Positions 16,744-25,227 of a stretch of 64,000 nucleotides of DNA are shown here, piece after piece. Both the position numbers and the translations under genes were made by a program. How positions within the stretch are numbered: the stretch's first letter is position 1; the number at the start of each line of letters is the position of its first letter. The notes below the pieces were generated by a model. The model was not told where the DNA came from and did no database searches. It saw only the letters and a program-made list of their open reading frames with translations. The stretch comes from Treponema sp. (GTDB lineage: Bacteria; Spirochaetota; Spirochaetia; Treponematales; Treponemataceae): assembly GCA_017446265.1 (NCBI GenBank), contig JAFSRD010000043.1:1-64000 (forward strand), given 5' to 3'.

Positions 16744-18885
16744 CTACTGCGCGCGCAGTTTTGTTCCAAAGCGAATGGCTCGTTCCGTTTTAAGAGTGTC
16801 GAATTTAATAAAATAGCAGCCGTCTTTTTTGTTCACGCTGACGATTGTTCCGCTGCCAAATACTGCATGGCTCACACGTGTTCCTGCTTCAAGTAATTCG
16901 CCCATACGAGCAAGTTCTGTTTCGCTGTATGCGATAATCTTGTGTGCTTGCGTTATGAGCGTTTTGTCAAGTTCATGTTCAAGCAAAAAATTTTCAAGCC
17001 CTGCATCAAAGATAAAGCGCGACGGGTATTTAAAAAGATTGTCATTTGCCGTGCCTTCTGAATCTGACAGAAAAAGCATCTTTTTTGCGCGCGTCATGGC
17101 AACGTACGCGATTCTGCGTTCTTCTTCCATGTCTTCGAGGGAAAGCGTTTTGCGCGACGGAAACACGCCCTCGTTCATGCCGCATATGAACACGTAAGGA
17201 AACTCCATTCCTTTTGCCGTATGAATTGTCATAAGCTTTACGGTGCTCGTATTTTGTTCACGGTCTAAATCGGTGAAAAGTGCAATATGCGTAAGAAAAT
17301 CTTCGAGACTTGCATCGTCATCTTGTCCAGCTTTTTCTACAGCGCGGCGGAACTCTGCAACATTGTCGAGACGCTCTTGGTCATTTTGCAAACGCAAATA
17401 TGCTTCGTAACCAGACTTATCCATTACCGCTTGAAGAAGCGTACCAAGTGGAAGTGATGCATATGTTTCTCGAAGCGATTCAATCGCTTCAATGTAGCGC
17501 CGCGCATCAGTGCCGTAAAAAAACTGTGTAGCTGCGAGTGATTTCAGCGCATCATACAGTGTGCAGGCATGTTCCTCTGCAAAACTACGCAACAGCTCAA
17601 TTTTTTTCTTGCCAATTTTTCGCGATGGCATATTGACAGTGCGTAAAAACGCAATGTCATCGCCACTTGTAATCATGCGAAGGTAGCAGACAATATCTTT
17701 GATTTCGCGACGACTGTAAAACTCAATGCCGCTATACAATTTATACGGTACATGCTTTTCAATAAATACTTCTTCAATTACACGAGAAAGATAATGTGCG
17801 CGGTACAGCACTGCAATGTTTCCGTAATCAATTCCGTGCGCTGCGAGCGATTGAATTTTATTAAAAATCCATAACGCCTCTTCTGACTCACTTTTGCAAT
17901 GACTGTAAAGCGGTTTATCTCCCGACGCATTGCATGGCAAAAGCGTTTTTGGATAGCGCACAGCATTTTTTGCAATGAGTGAATCTGATGCTGCAATAAT
18001 TTCAGGTGTAGAACGATAATTTTTTGTGAGCACAATTGTTTTCGCAGTGGGATACGTTTTGTCAAAGTCAAGGAACAATTTAACATGAGAACCGCGCCAG
18101 GAGTAAATCGTTTGATCTGAGTCACCGACAATAAAAAGATTTTCGTGTTTTGCCGAAAGCAGCTGTGCAATGCGGTACTGCTTTTTGCTCACATCCTGAA
18201 ATTCATCAATCATAACATACTGCATTCGTTCCTGCCACTTTTCGCGCACAGCAGGAAAGTGCTCAAGAATATATGTTGCAAAATTTATTAAATCGTTGAA
18301 ATCAAGCCCAAAGCATTTTTTCTGCTCATAGATGTAGCGCGCAAAAATGGCATCGTTGCGCTCTTTGAGTATGTTAAACTGCTCGCGCAACTGCTCATTG
18401 TTCAAGCGGTAGATGTCGTCAATGTATGTGTCCGCACGCATTTTTTTTGCTTCAAGCACATCATCAATTGCCTGTTGGATTGTCATGTCGCGCAACGTAA
18501 TGTGCATGTCGGCAAAAATTCTTAACAAAATTTCGCGCTCGTCTTCAACATCCATAATCATAAAATTTTTAGGATAATTCAAAACGTTGATGTCTTCTTT
18601 AAGCAGTTGCACACAAAATGCATGGAATGTGCAGATGTAGCTTAAATCAATGCCGCCGAGCAATTTGCGTACACGGCTTTTCATTTCATTTGCAGCGCGA
18701 TTTGTAAACGTAACGCACAAAATATTTGCAGGCGCAATGCCCGCTTCGTCAACAAGATAGCAATAGCGTGATGTAAGTGCGCGTGTTTTCCCTGTGCCAG
18801 CGCCTGCGATGACGCGTACATAGCCTTCTGTTTGAGAAACTGCCGCTTTTTGCTCGTTATTGAGCAAAGAAAGAGTTGATGACAT
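16744..18885 (-). CDS. UvrD/PcrA-type superfamily 1A DNA helicase
   Basis: 713 residues with the ordered motifs of UvrD/PcrA/Rep helicases: LNNEQKAAV (Q motif), GAGTGKTRALTSRY (Walker A), FTNRAANEM (Ia), DEFQDVSKKQY (Walker B), VGDSDQTIYSWRG, LTKNYRST, TIHTAKGMEF and VAMTRAKK. It unwinds DNA 3' to 5' in nucleotide-excision and mismatch repair. The C-terminal ~50 residues (VSHAVFGSGTIV...) are the small beta domain that binds RNA polymerase in PcrA. The family call is certain; choosing between UvrD, PcrA and Rep is not possible from sequence alone. TTGCAA-17-TACACT upstream gives a leader of only about 7 bases. Confidence 0.95.
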   Translation of the reverse strand: MSSTLSLLNNEQKAAVSQTEGYVRVIAGAGTGKTRALTSRYCYLVDEAGIAPANILCVTFTNRAANEMKSRVRKLLGGIDLSYICTFHAFCVQLLKEDINVLNYPKNFMIMDVEDEREILLRIFADMHITLRDMTIQQAIDDVLEAKKMRADTYIDDIYRLNNEQLREQFNILKERNDAIFARYIYEQKKCFGLDFNDLINFATYILEHFPAVREKWQERMQYVMIDEFQDVSKKQYRIAQLLSAKHENLFIVGDSDQTIYSWRGSHVKLFLDFDKTYPTAKTIVLTKNYRSTPEIIAASDSLIAKNAVRYPKTLLPCNASGDKPLYSHCKSESEEALWIFNKIQSLAAHGIDYGNIAVLYRAHYLSRVIEEVFIEKHVPYKLYSGIEFYSRREIKDIVCYLRMITSGDDIAFLRTVNMPSRKIGKKKIELLRSFAEEHACTLYDALKSLAATQFFYGTDARRYIEAIESLRETYASLPLGTLLQAVMDKSGYEAYLRLQNDQERLDNVAEFRRAVEKAGQDDDASLEDFLTHIALFTDLDREQNTSTVKLMTIHTAKGMEFPYVFICGMNEGVFPSRKTLSLEDMEEERRIAYVAMTRAKKMLFLSDSEGTANDNLFKYPSRFIFDAGLENFLLEHELDKTLITQAHKIIAYSETELARMGELLEAGTRVSHAVFGSGTIVSVNKKDGCYFIKFDTLKTERAIRFGTKLRAQ

Positions 18886-18989
18886 ATGATGGTGTGTTCA
18901 GTGTAAAATAAAAATGAATGCATTGCAATGAGACGATTTGCAACATGTGCGCTTCCAGAGATATTGTTTCCGTGTTTTTTCATTCGTTG

Positions 18990-19829
18990 TTATCTGACAC
19001 GTTTTTTTCGTTTGGCAAAAACATATGCAAACGCAAAAAGTACGCCGCTCAACGTTGCCATAGCGCCCGCAATATTGCCGTCAATGGCAACTGCAAGGAA
19101 GTAGCCGCCGACTGACGCCACTGCGGCAAGTATGACGGCAAGCACGAGCACGATTTTTAAATTGTTGCTCAAAAGCAATGCAGCGGCAGGCGGTGTAATC
19201 ATCAATGCGGTAACGAGTACAATGCCTACGGAGTCAAACGCACCGACGCATGTAATGCTTGTGGCGAGCATAAGCCCGTAATTAATGCCGAGAGGAGAAA
19301 AGCCAAGATTGTGCGCTGTATCTGGGTCGAACGTTGAAAGCTTCAGCTCTTTAAAAAACAGCAGCAACAAAATGACATTTGCCAAAAGGATTGTGCCCAT
19401 GACGACAGTGCTTCGCGGTACACTTATTGAAAAGAATGATATTCTGTCAAATGGTGCAAGTCCTATTTCTCCGAGTAGAACTGCATCTATGTCCAAGTGC
19501 ACGTGCCCTGCGTACAGTGTAATGAGTATAATGCCTATGCTGAACAGCGTTGGGAATACGAGAGCGATGGCAGCATCACTTTTAACAAGTTGTGTTTTTT
19601 GAACGCATTCAGTGAGCGCCGCGGTGGCAAGCCCTGCAATCACTGCGCCAAAAAGCGGTATGGGAGACGACAAATCTTTTACGAGAAAGAATCCGATTGC
19701 AATGCCGAGAATGACCGAGTGACTTATGGCATCGCTTATCAATGCCATTTTTCGAAGCACTAAAAAAACACCGCAGAGCGAGCATGCTGTAGAGACGATA
19801 ACTGCAAGTATGATGATTTCCGCTGTCAT
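18990..19829 (-). CDS. troD: Metal ABC transporter permease (TroD-like)
   Basis: 279 residues with about eight membrane helices, from the ABC-3 family of zinc/manganese/iron permeases. It has the family stretch RKMALISDAISHSVILGIA. I set the start at the ATG at 19829, which has GGAGG upstream and overlaps the stop codon of the preceding permease as ATGA. It is the last gene of a troABCD order. In T. pallidum the regulator troR follows troD; here the next gene on this strand is the UvrD-type helicase (start 18885) and no regulator is seen. Confidence 0.88.
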   Translation of the reverse strand: MTAEIIILAVIVSTACSLCGVFLVLRKMALISDAISHSVILGIAIGFFLVKDLSSPIPLFGAVIAGLATAALTECVQKTQLVKSDAAIALVFPTLFSIGIILITLYAGHVHLDIDAVLLGEIGLAPFDRISFFSISVPRSTVVMGTILLANVILLLLFFKELKLSTFDPDTAHNLGFSPLGINYGLMLATSITCVGAFDSVGIVLVTALMITPPAAALLLSNNLKIVLVLAVILAAVASVGGYFLAVAIDGNIAGAMATLSGVLFAFAYVFAKRKKRVR

Positions 19830-20734
19830 GTGAACGCCTCCGCTGCTTTTTTCATATGCGTGTGCTTTGCAGTACAGAGCGCCCGTTGCACTATTCCACG
19901 ATGCGGGCTGAAGAGCAGCGACAAAAACGCATAGCTTGTGGAAACGAGCACTATTACAGGACCTGTGGCAAGTTTTGCCGTGCATGAAGAAATAACCGAG
20001 CCAATGACACCCGAAGAGCCGCCGAAAAACGCTGCGAGCGCGCACATGACTCCGAGCCGATGCGTCCACTGTCGTGCGGCAGCGGCAGGGGCTACTAACA
20101 ACACGCTCATAAGGATGACGCCGACAGACTGAATGCCCGCGACGATTGCAGGCACGACTAATGCGACAATGAGCATTTCAATTTTTTTTGAAGAAAACCC
20201 CATGACTGTTGCGATAGTCGGGTCGAATGTGGTGATTTTTAATTCTTTCCAAAAGAGGAACACGCATGCGAGAATCAGGCATTCAACGCACGCAATCAAT
20301 ACGACATCGTAGTGCATGATGGTCGCAGCCTGCCCGAAGATAAATTTGTCAAGCCCTGCCTTTGCCGCATCAGGAGATTTTTGCACATGTGTCAAGAGCA
20401 AAAATCCAAGCCCCAAAAAAACGCCAAGTATGATTCCGTGCGCACCGTCTTTGTCAATTTTTGTAGTACGCGTGAGAACCGTTATGCAGAGCGTGCCAAT
20501 CAAGCTGCTTATTGCGCCGCCCGTGAGCAGTATGCCGATTGTCTTTGTGCCTGTTAATAAAAAAGCGATGACGATTCCCGGTAACGCTGCGTGAGAAATA
20601 GCGTCTCCGAGCAAACTCTGCCTACGGAGCACAATAAAACAACCGAGCACGCCTGAACCAATTCCTAAAAAAAGCGTACCGAGCAGTACATTCCGCACTG
20701 TGTAATCTGAAAGAAAAGCAATAACAGCATGCAT
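19826..20734 (-). CDS. troC: Metal ABC transporter permease (TroC-like)
   Basis: 302 residues, eight or so membrane helices, with the family motif RRQSLLGDAISHAALPGI. I chose the ATG at 20734, 10 bases after the ATPase gene; the longer open frame overlaps that gene and has no membrane-protein features. A charged loop (THVQKSPDAAKAGLDKFIFG) lies between helices 4 and 5. Together with TroD it forms the two-subunit membrane channel for Mn/Zn/Fe uptake. Confidence 0.88.
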   Translation of the reverse strand: MHAVIAFLSDYTVRNVLLGTLFLGIGSGVLGCFIVLRRQSLLGDAISHAALPGIVIAFLLTGTKTIGILLTGGAISSLIGTLCITVLTRTTKIDKDGAHGIILGVFLGLGFLLLTHVQKSPDAAKAGLDKFIFGQAATIMHYDVVLIACVECLILACVFLFWKELKITTFDPTIATVMGFSSKKIEMLIVALVVPAIVAGIQSVGVILMSVLLVAPAAAARQWTHRLGVMCALAAFFGGSSGVIGSVISSCTAKLATGPVIVLVSTSYAFLSLLFSPHRGIVQRALCTAKHTHMKKAAEAFT

Positions 20735-20744
20735 GGGCTTCACC

Positions 20745-21491
20745 TTATGCTGACGGCAGCACGGCGCACGCAACGCCGTATGTTTTTTGAATATGTTCCG
20801 CAGTAAAAACATCGGCAACTGCGCCTTCTGCAATGCACTGTACATTGAGCAACATGACGCGGTCGAAGTATGCGACGACTGTCTGCAAATCGTGATGCAC
20901 GACAACGATTGTCTTTCCCGTATTTTTCAATTCTTTTAAAAGCACGATGAGCGTTGCTTCTGTTGCTGCGTCAACGCCTTGAAAAGGCTCGTCCATAAAA
21001 TAGATGTCTGCTTCTTGCACAAGTGCACGCGCCAGAAAAACGCGCTGTTGCTGTCCGCCAGAAAGCTCACTTATTTGTCGATGTGCATAATCGCTCATGC
21101 CTGTTTTTTCAAGTGCAAGAAGTGTGCGCTCTTTTTCAATTTTTCCAGGACGCTTAATCCAACCGAGTGAACTGTACGAACCCATGAGCACTACATCGAA
21201 GACAGTCGTAGGAAAATCCCAATCTACTGCACTCCGCTGTGGCACATATGCAATTCGTGCGTGCTGCCGTTTGAATGGTTCGCCGCACACGAGAATCGAT
21301 CCGCTCATGCGCGGCACGATTCCGAGAATCGCTTTTAACAATGTTGATTTGCCCGCCCCGTTGGGACCGACAATCGCCTCAATCGTTCCCTGCGGAATAC
21401 TGACAGCTATGTTTTGCAGTACTGGCTTTTCGCGATATGCAACTGTCAAGCCGTCTACGTATACCGCAGGAACAAGTTTTTCGTTTTTCAT
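20745..21491 (-). CDS. troB: Metal ABC transporter ATP-binding protein (TroB-like)
   Basis: 248 residues. Walker A is GPNGAGKST, the Q-loop is in YVPQRSAVDWDFP, the signature is ELSGGQQQR, and Walker B is IYFMDEPFQGVD. The Q-loop text with DWDFP is typical of the zinc/manganese (ZnuC/TroB/MntB) subgroup. It sits between the binding protein (10-base gap) and the first permease (10-base gap), in one operon. Confidence 0.92.
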   Translation of the reverse strand: MKNEKLVPAVYVDGLTVAYREKPVLQNIAVSIPQGTIEAIVGPNGAGKSTLLKAILGIVPRMSGSILVCGEPFKRQHARIAYVPQRSAVDWDFPTTVFDVVLMGSYSSLGWIKRPGKIEKERTLLALEKTGMSDYAHRQISELSGGQQQRVFLARALVQEADIYFMDEPFQGVDAATEATLIVLLKELKNTGKTIVVVHHDLQTVVAYFDRVMLLNVQCIAEGAVADVFTAEHIQKTYGVACAVLPSA

Positions 21492-21501
21492 TGCGCCGTT
21501 T

Positions 21502-22437
21502 TTATTTGCTCAACGCAGAAACAATCGTGTCGATGTTGTGTTTCAACATGCCAATGTATGTACCGTCGAGCGTGCCTGCGTCGCCCATTGCGTCTGAATA
21601 CAGTTCGCCGCCAATAGACACGGAAAATCCGCGTGCCTGCACTGCTGCCTGCAACGCCTTGACGTTTTTGTGCGGAACAGAACTTTCAATAAAAATAGCG
21701 GGCAACTTCCGCTCGGCAATAAAATCTGCCAGCTGTTGCATGTCGCGCGTGCTTGCTTCTGTTGCTGTGCTTACGCCTTGCAATCCCCGTACTTCAAACC
21801 CGTATGCGCGGCTGAAGTAGTTGAACGCGTCATGCGCGGTGACTAGCACGCGCTTTGATTTTGGAAGACTGTTTGTCCGCTCGCGAATGTACCTGTCAAG
21901 TGCCATTAATTCGTTTTGATATGTGTTGTATCGCATGGTGAACGCATCTTTGTTTGCGGGAACGAGGCGGCACAAACTGTCGTACACCGCTTTGACAACA
22001 TGATTTGACCACAGCATAACATCAAACCAGACGTGCGGGTCAAATTCACTTTCTTCAAAAGGCAGACGGTTTTCTTTTGCAATGTCTTCTGCTACGGCAA
22101 CGACAAATCGCTCTTGGGCAAGTTTTGCGAGTACGTCGCTCATCTTTGCTTCAAGATGTAAACCGTTGTATAAAATTAAGTCTGCACGCTGCAATTTTTT
22201 AATGTCGCCCGCAGTTGCTTTGTACAAGTGCGGGTCAACGCCTGCTTTCATCAGTGCAACAACATGCACGTCGTTGCCACCAATATTTTTCACCGCATCT
22301 TCTATCATTCCGATTGTAGTGACAACGAGCGGCTTGCCGTCCATCATCTCCATAGAATCTTTGGAGCCGCCAGCACTCACAGATGCCGCTAATAAGCACA
22401 GACACATTGCTATGCTAATAAATCTTTTCAGTTTCAT
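21502..22437 (-). CDS. troA: Metal-binding periplasmic protein (TroA-like)
   Basis: 311 residues from the ATG at 22437, which follows GGAGG. The N-terminus is a signal peptide (SIAMCLCLLAASVSAGGSK) with no clear lipobox cysteine at the cleavage point. The cluster A-I fold and metal ligands are readable: H70 in VDPHLY, H135 in FDPHVWFD, H202 in TAHDAF and D282 in ELYSDAMG, equivalent to the zinc/manganese ligands of T. pallidum TroA. It delivers metal to TroBCD. First gene of the operon. Confidence 0.92.
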   Translation of the reverse strand: MKLKRFISIAMCLCLLAASVSAGGSKDSMEMMDGKPLVVTTIGMIEDAVKNIGGNDVHVVALMKAGVDPHLYKATAGDIKKLQRADLILYNGLHLEAKMSDVLAKLAQERFVVAVAEDIAKENRLPFEESEFDPHVWFDVMLWSNHVVKAVYDSLCRLVPANKDAFTMRYNTYQNELMALDRYIRERTNSLPKSKRVLVTAHDAFNYFSRAYGFEVRGLQGVSTATEASTRDMQQLADFIAERKLPAIFIESSVPHKNVKALQAAVQARGFSVSIGGELYSDAMGDAGTLDGTYIGMLKHNIDTIVSALSK

Positions 22438-22464
22438 ATGACCTCCATAAAAAATGATTTTTAT

Positions 22465-22493
22465 ATATAATAATTTATTATTTGGTATATCAA
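22465..22493 (-). promoter_or_regulatory. tro promoter with 15-bp dyad operator
   Basis: On the minus strand TTGATA (22493-22488) and TTATAT (22470-22465) are spaced by 17. A perfect dyad ATAATAA-T-TTATTAT (22467-22481) overlaps the -10 box and spacer. The tro promoter of T. pallidum is controlled by TroR binding a dyad over the promoter, so this is a plausible metal-repressor site. AT-richness makes chance palindromes easier. Confidence 0.5.
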
Positions 22494-22540
22494 AAAAAAT
22501 GAATGCTGTCAAGAGGTTGTATTCGTGCGGAGGGTTACAT

Positions 22541-22557
22541 GTATCACTTCGTGATAC
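22541..22557. repeat. 7-bp stem hairpin upstream of tro and the lipoprotein operon
   Basis: GTATCAC and GTGATAC pair perfectly around TTC in the divergent gap between troA and the lipoprotein gene. It is followed 10 bases later by a 33-base sequence also found at 52599. Confidence 0.45.
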
Positions 22558-22567
22558 GAACTGTAAG

Positions 22568-22600
22568 GAAATTATTTAACTTGTCGCTTACGCGACTAGC
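22568..22600. repeat. 33-bp dispersed repeat, copy 1
   Basis: Matches 52599-52631 at 30 of 33 positions. This copy contains the small hairpin GTCGC-TTAC-GCGAC, which the second copy has lost. It sits in a divergent intergenic region. Confidence 0.7.
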
Positions 22601-22652
22601 GTATACCCCGATGCTCTGCGTCGAAGTATGGTGATTCTGAATGTGTGCGCAT

Positions 22653-22687
22653 TTGACAAATCATAGCATAAAAATTACAATGCATTT
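22653..22687 (+). promoter_or_regulatory. Promoter placed for a leaderless lipoprotein-operon transcript
   Basis: TTGACA at 22653-22658, a 17-base spacer and TACAAT at 22676-22681. The ATG at 22688 is 6 bases after the -10 box, with no Shine-Dalgarno sequence. Confidence 0.7.
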
Positions 22688-23284
22688 ATGAAGATGCAAA
22701 AAACGTACGCGCGTGCTGTTGCAGTTTTGTTCGTTTGCAGTGCTTTATTACTGGCAGTTGCTTCTTGTGCAACAACGAAAACACGCGGCATGCAGTACCC
22801 CGTTTACGTGACAAACACAAATGTCATCGATTTGCTTGCGCCAGAATATTTTGATGGCACAGTTGATTCATTGTATTTGTTGAGCGGCTCTTTCGGCGGC
22901 ACATCGTTTTTTGTTCAGGCATTTATGCAGGCAGACCAAAGCGGCATGTTTCTTACGTTGCTCAACGATTTTGGCGTTGACATGGGAAGCATGACATACA
23001 CAAGCGAAAACCTTTCGTTTGATTCTGCAATGTTTCCAAAATCGTTAAAGGGGCAGTACATTGCGATTGACATGCAGTTTGCATTTTACAAACCAGAAGC
23101 GATTGCTGCTGCATTGCAAAAGTCGGGGCTTGATTTTGTTGTCGAGCAAACAGGCGGCATAGAAATGCGAAAAATTATGAAAGGAAAAAAGTGTATTGAA
23201 GAAATTGTAAAAACACGTGGTGCAATACAAATTGTAAATTATTTGCGTGGCTATGAATACAATCTTGTGGAGGCGCAAAATTGA
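22688..23284 (+). CDS. Lipoprotein of unknown function heading a polyketide-like operon
   Basis: 198 residues. Signal peptide with lipobox AVASC, lipidated cysteine at 27. The rest is soluble with a LolA-like feel: alternating beta strands and no cysteines after the lipobox except C194-region KKC. Position directly before a ketosynthase and an ApeP-type dehydratase recalls the small lipoproteins (DUF3261 or LolA-like) of aryl-polyene gene clusters, which are thought to move the product to the outer membrane. I do not recognise the family with certainty. Its stop codon overlaps the next start as TTGA, so translation is coupled. Confidence 0.75.
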   Translation: MKMQKTYARAVAVLFVCSALLLAVASCATTKTRGMQYPVYVTNTNVIDLLAPEYFDGTVDSLYLLSGSFGGTSFFVQAFMQADQSGMFLTLLNDFGVDMGSMTYTSENLSFDSAMFPKSLKGQYIAIDMQFAFYKPEAIAAALQKSGLDFVVEQTGGIEMRKIMKGKKCIEEIVKTRGAIQIVNYLRGYEYNLVEAQN

Positions 23285-24498
23285 ACGCACCTTTGGGGAG
23301 CGCGCCTGTCTTTTTTTCAAAGCCTGGCGTTGTATGTGGCGCGGGGAACACTGTTGAACAGTTGTGGACTTCGTGCATTTGCGGCAATCAGTCGGGAATT
23401 GACAAAGTGCGTTCTCTTTCTGGAAAAGATTTTTTTGTTGCAAAAGTGAGCGACAATGTGCTGCAAAAAACAGCCGCGCGATTTGACACGCGCCTTATTA
23501 GAATTGCAGATGCTGCACTCCGTCAAATAGACGATGTGATTGCTTGCGCAATTTCGTGTTATGGCAGTTCTCGTGTTGCAGTGTGCGTAGGCAGCTGCGA
23601 CAACGGCACAGAGCTTTCGTTTGCGGCGCACAAGCAATTTGTGGAATGCGGTGCGTTTCCCACAGGTTATTCACTTGAAATGCAAGGCGCAGATTATCCT
23701 GCGTCGTTCATTGCAGAAAAATATGGCGTAACAGGTGCGACACTTGCGTTCAGCACTGCGTGTTCGTCGAGTGCCGTTGCAATCATTAAAGCTGCGGAGC
23801 TTATTAAAAGTGGATTTGCAGATGCCGTAATTGCAGGCGGTGTTGACATAGTTTCAGACACAGTGTTGCTCGGTTTTGATTCGCTTGAAGCTGTCGCTCC
23901 TGAAGTGACAAATCCGTTTAGCAAACATAGGCGCGGCATTACGCTTGGTGAAGGCGCCGCTTTTTTTGTGATGGCAAAAGATGATGCAATCACGACGACG
24001 CACATCAAGTTGCTTGGCTATGGCGAGAGCGCGGACGCGCATCACATGACATCTCCAGAGCTTTCAGGAAGTGGAGCTGCAAACGCGATGAGTGCTGCGC
24101 TCAAGCGTGCTTCAATTAATGCGCGCGATATTGACTACATTAATTTACACGGCACGGGCACAAAATTTAACGACAGCATGGAAGCAAATGCCGTTGCAAA
24201 AGTGTTTGGAGAAAACGTGCCAGTAAGTACGACAAAGCCGCTTACTGGTCATACGCTCGGCGCGGCAGGTGCACTGGAAGCGGCAATATGCTATACTACG
24301 CTTGTGCATAACGCCGGCAAAACGGATGCCGACGTTCAGCTTCCCGTGCAAATGTGGGATGGTGTGCGCGATGAAGCGTTGCCGTTTATCAACATTGTGA
24401 GCAAGGGAACTGCTTTGTGCAAGGAACATGTGCGCATATGCATGTCAAATTCGTTTGCGTTCGGCGGCTCAAACACGTGCTTGATTTTGGGTGTGTAG
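23281..24498 (+). CDS. Beta-ketoacyl-ACP synthase (FabF/ApeC-like)
   Basis: 405 residues with the complete Cys-His-His triad of condensing enzymes: C161 in STACSSS, H290 in LHGTGT and H324 in TGHTLGAAG. The start is TTG at 23281, overlapping the stop of the lipoprotein gene and preceded by GGAGG. It is shorter at the N-terminus than housekeeping FabF (its opening VFFSKPGVVCGAG resembles the PI-like GxG start of aryl-polyene ketosynthases). It would extend an acyl chain on an acyl carrier protein. No ACP, ketoreductase or exporter is adjacent. General ketosynthase identity is firm; the aryl-polyene link is inference. Confidence 0.88.
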   Translation: MNAPLGSAPVFFSKPGVVCGAGNTVEQLWTSCICGNQSGIDKVRSLSGKDFFVAKVSDNVLQKTAARFDTRLIRIADAALRQIDDVIACAISCYGSSRVAVCVGSCDNGTELSFAAHKQFVECGAFPTGYSLEMQGADYPASFIAEKYGVTGATLAFSTACSSSAVAIIKAAELIKSGFADAVIAGGVDIVSDTVLLGFDSLEAVAPEVTNPFSKHRRGITLGEGAAFFVMAKDDAITTTHIKLLGYGESADAHHMTSPELSGSGAANAMSAALKRASINARDIDYINLHGTGTKFNDSMEANAVAKVFGENVPVSTTKPLTGHTLGAAGALEAAICYTTLVHNAGKTDADVQLPVQMWDGVRDEALPFINIVSKGTALCKEHVRICMSNSFAFGGSNTCLILGV

Positions 24499-24625
24499 CG
24501 AAAGATTTGCTGCACTGATGGCATGCGTTGCAATGTAAACTACAGGAACACCCAAAGGAATTGTGTATGACAAAAGGCAGCCGTGCGTTGCGGTGAATGC
24601 TAAAAGAAATATAGCAGGAGAAAAA

Positions 24626-25123
24626 ATGAGCGAAGTTGCGCCAGAAAAAATGCCGCAGCGCATTGAATACGACACGTTGATTGATTTATTGCCGCACAAG
24701 AGCAAGATGTTTTTGTTGAGCCGTGTAACACAGCACGATGTAAAAGCACACACGATTACGAGTGAATACGACATTACTACGGACTGTATTTTTTATGAAG
24801 ACGAAGCTGACGGAGTGCCTACGTGGGTAGGGTTTGAGTTTATGGCACAAGGCATTTCCGCTCTTACAGGTATTACAAACAAAGAACTTGGTCGCCGTCC
24901 TCGTCCTGGATTTATTTTGAGCGTAAGCAAATTTAAAGCAAGCGTTCCGTACTTAAAGAACAGTACGACGATTATGATGAAAATTGCAGAAGATTATCGC
25001 AGCGACATGACGTACCGCTACAACTGCGAACTGTATGCTTCGCGCACAGATGCACAACCAGTTGTTACTTCGACAATCACTGTTATGGAAACAGAAGACA
25101 TCATGAGTCTGTTTGGCAAGTAG
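24626..25123 (+). CDS. ApeP/FabZ-like 3-hydroxyacyl-ACP dehydratase
   Basis: 165 residues from the ATG at 24626 (AGGAG upstream). Single hot-dog fold: LLPHKSKMFLLSRV at the start and VPTWVGFEFMAQGISALTG around residues 60-80. The glutamate-containing VGxE(Y/F)MAQ motif is characteristic of the ApeP-type dehydratases of aryl-polyene clusters and differs from FabZ (which has H and E in other contexts). It would dehydrate a 3-hydroxyacyl-ACP made by the preceding ketosynthase. The gap to that gene is 127 bases. The next gene is on the other strand, so the operon ends here. Confidence 0.8.
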   Translation: MSEVAPEKMPQRIEYDTLIDLLPHKSKMFLLSRVTQHDVKAHTITSEYDITTDCIFYEDEADGVPTWVGFEFMAQGISALTGITNKELGRRPRPGFILSVSKFKASVPYLKNSTTIMMKIAEDYRSDMTYRYNCELYASRTDAQPVVTSTITVMETEDIMSLFGK

Positions 25124-25227
25124 AAAGGCGGGCAGTTGTCGCTGCAGTGCCGTTCCTATGAGAACATCATGCCTTCGTTGCCCTCAATGATGTTGGTGAG
25201 TCTGCTGTTACGAGCGCCTGCCAATTT

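Noticed and set aside
24563-25123. Upstream start (24563) for the ApeP-like dehydratase
   Set aside because: The extra residues have no family similarity, and AGGAG precedes the ATG at 24626.
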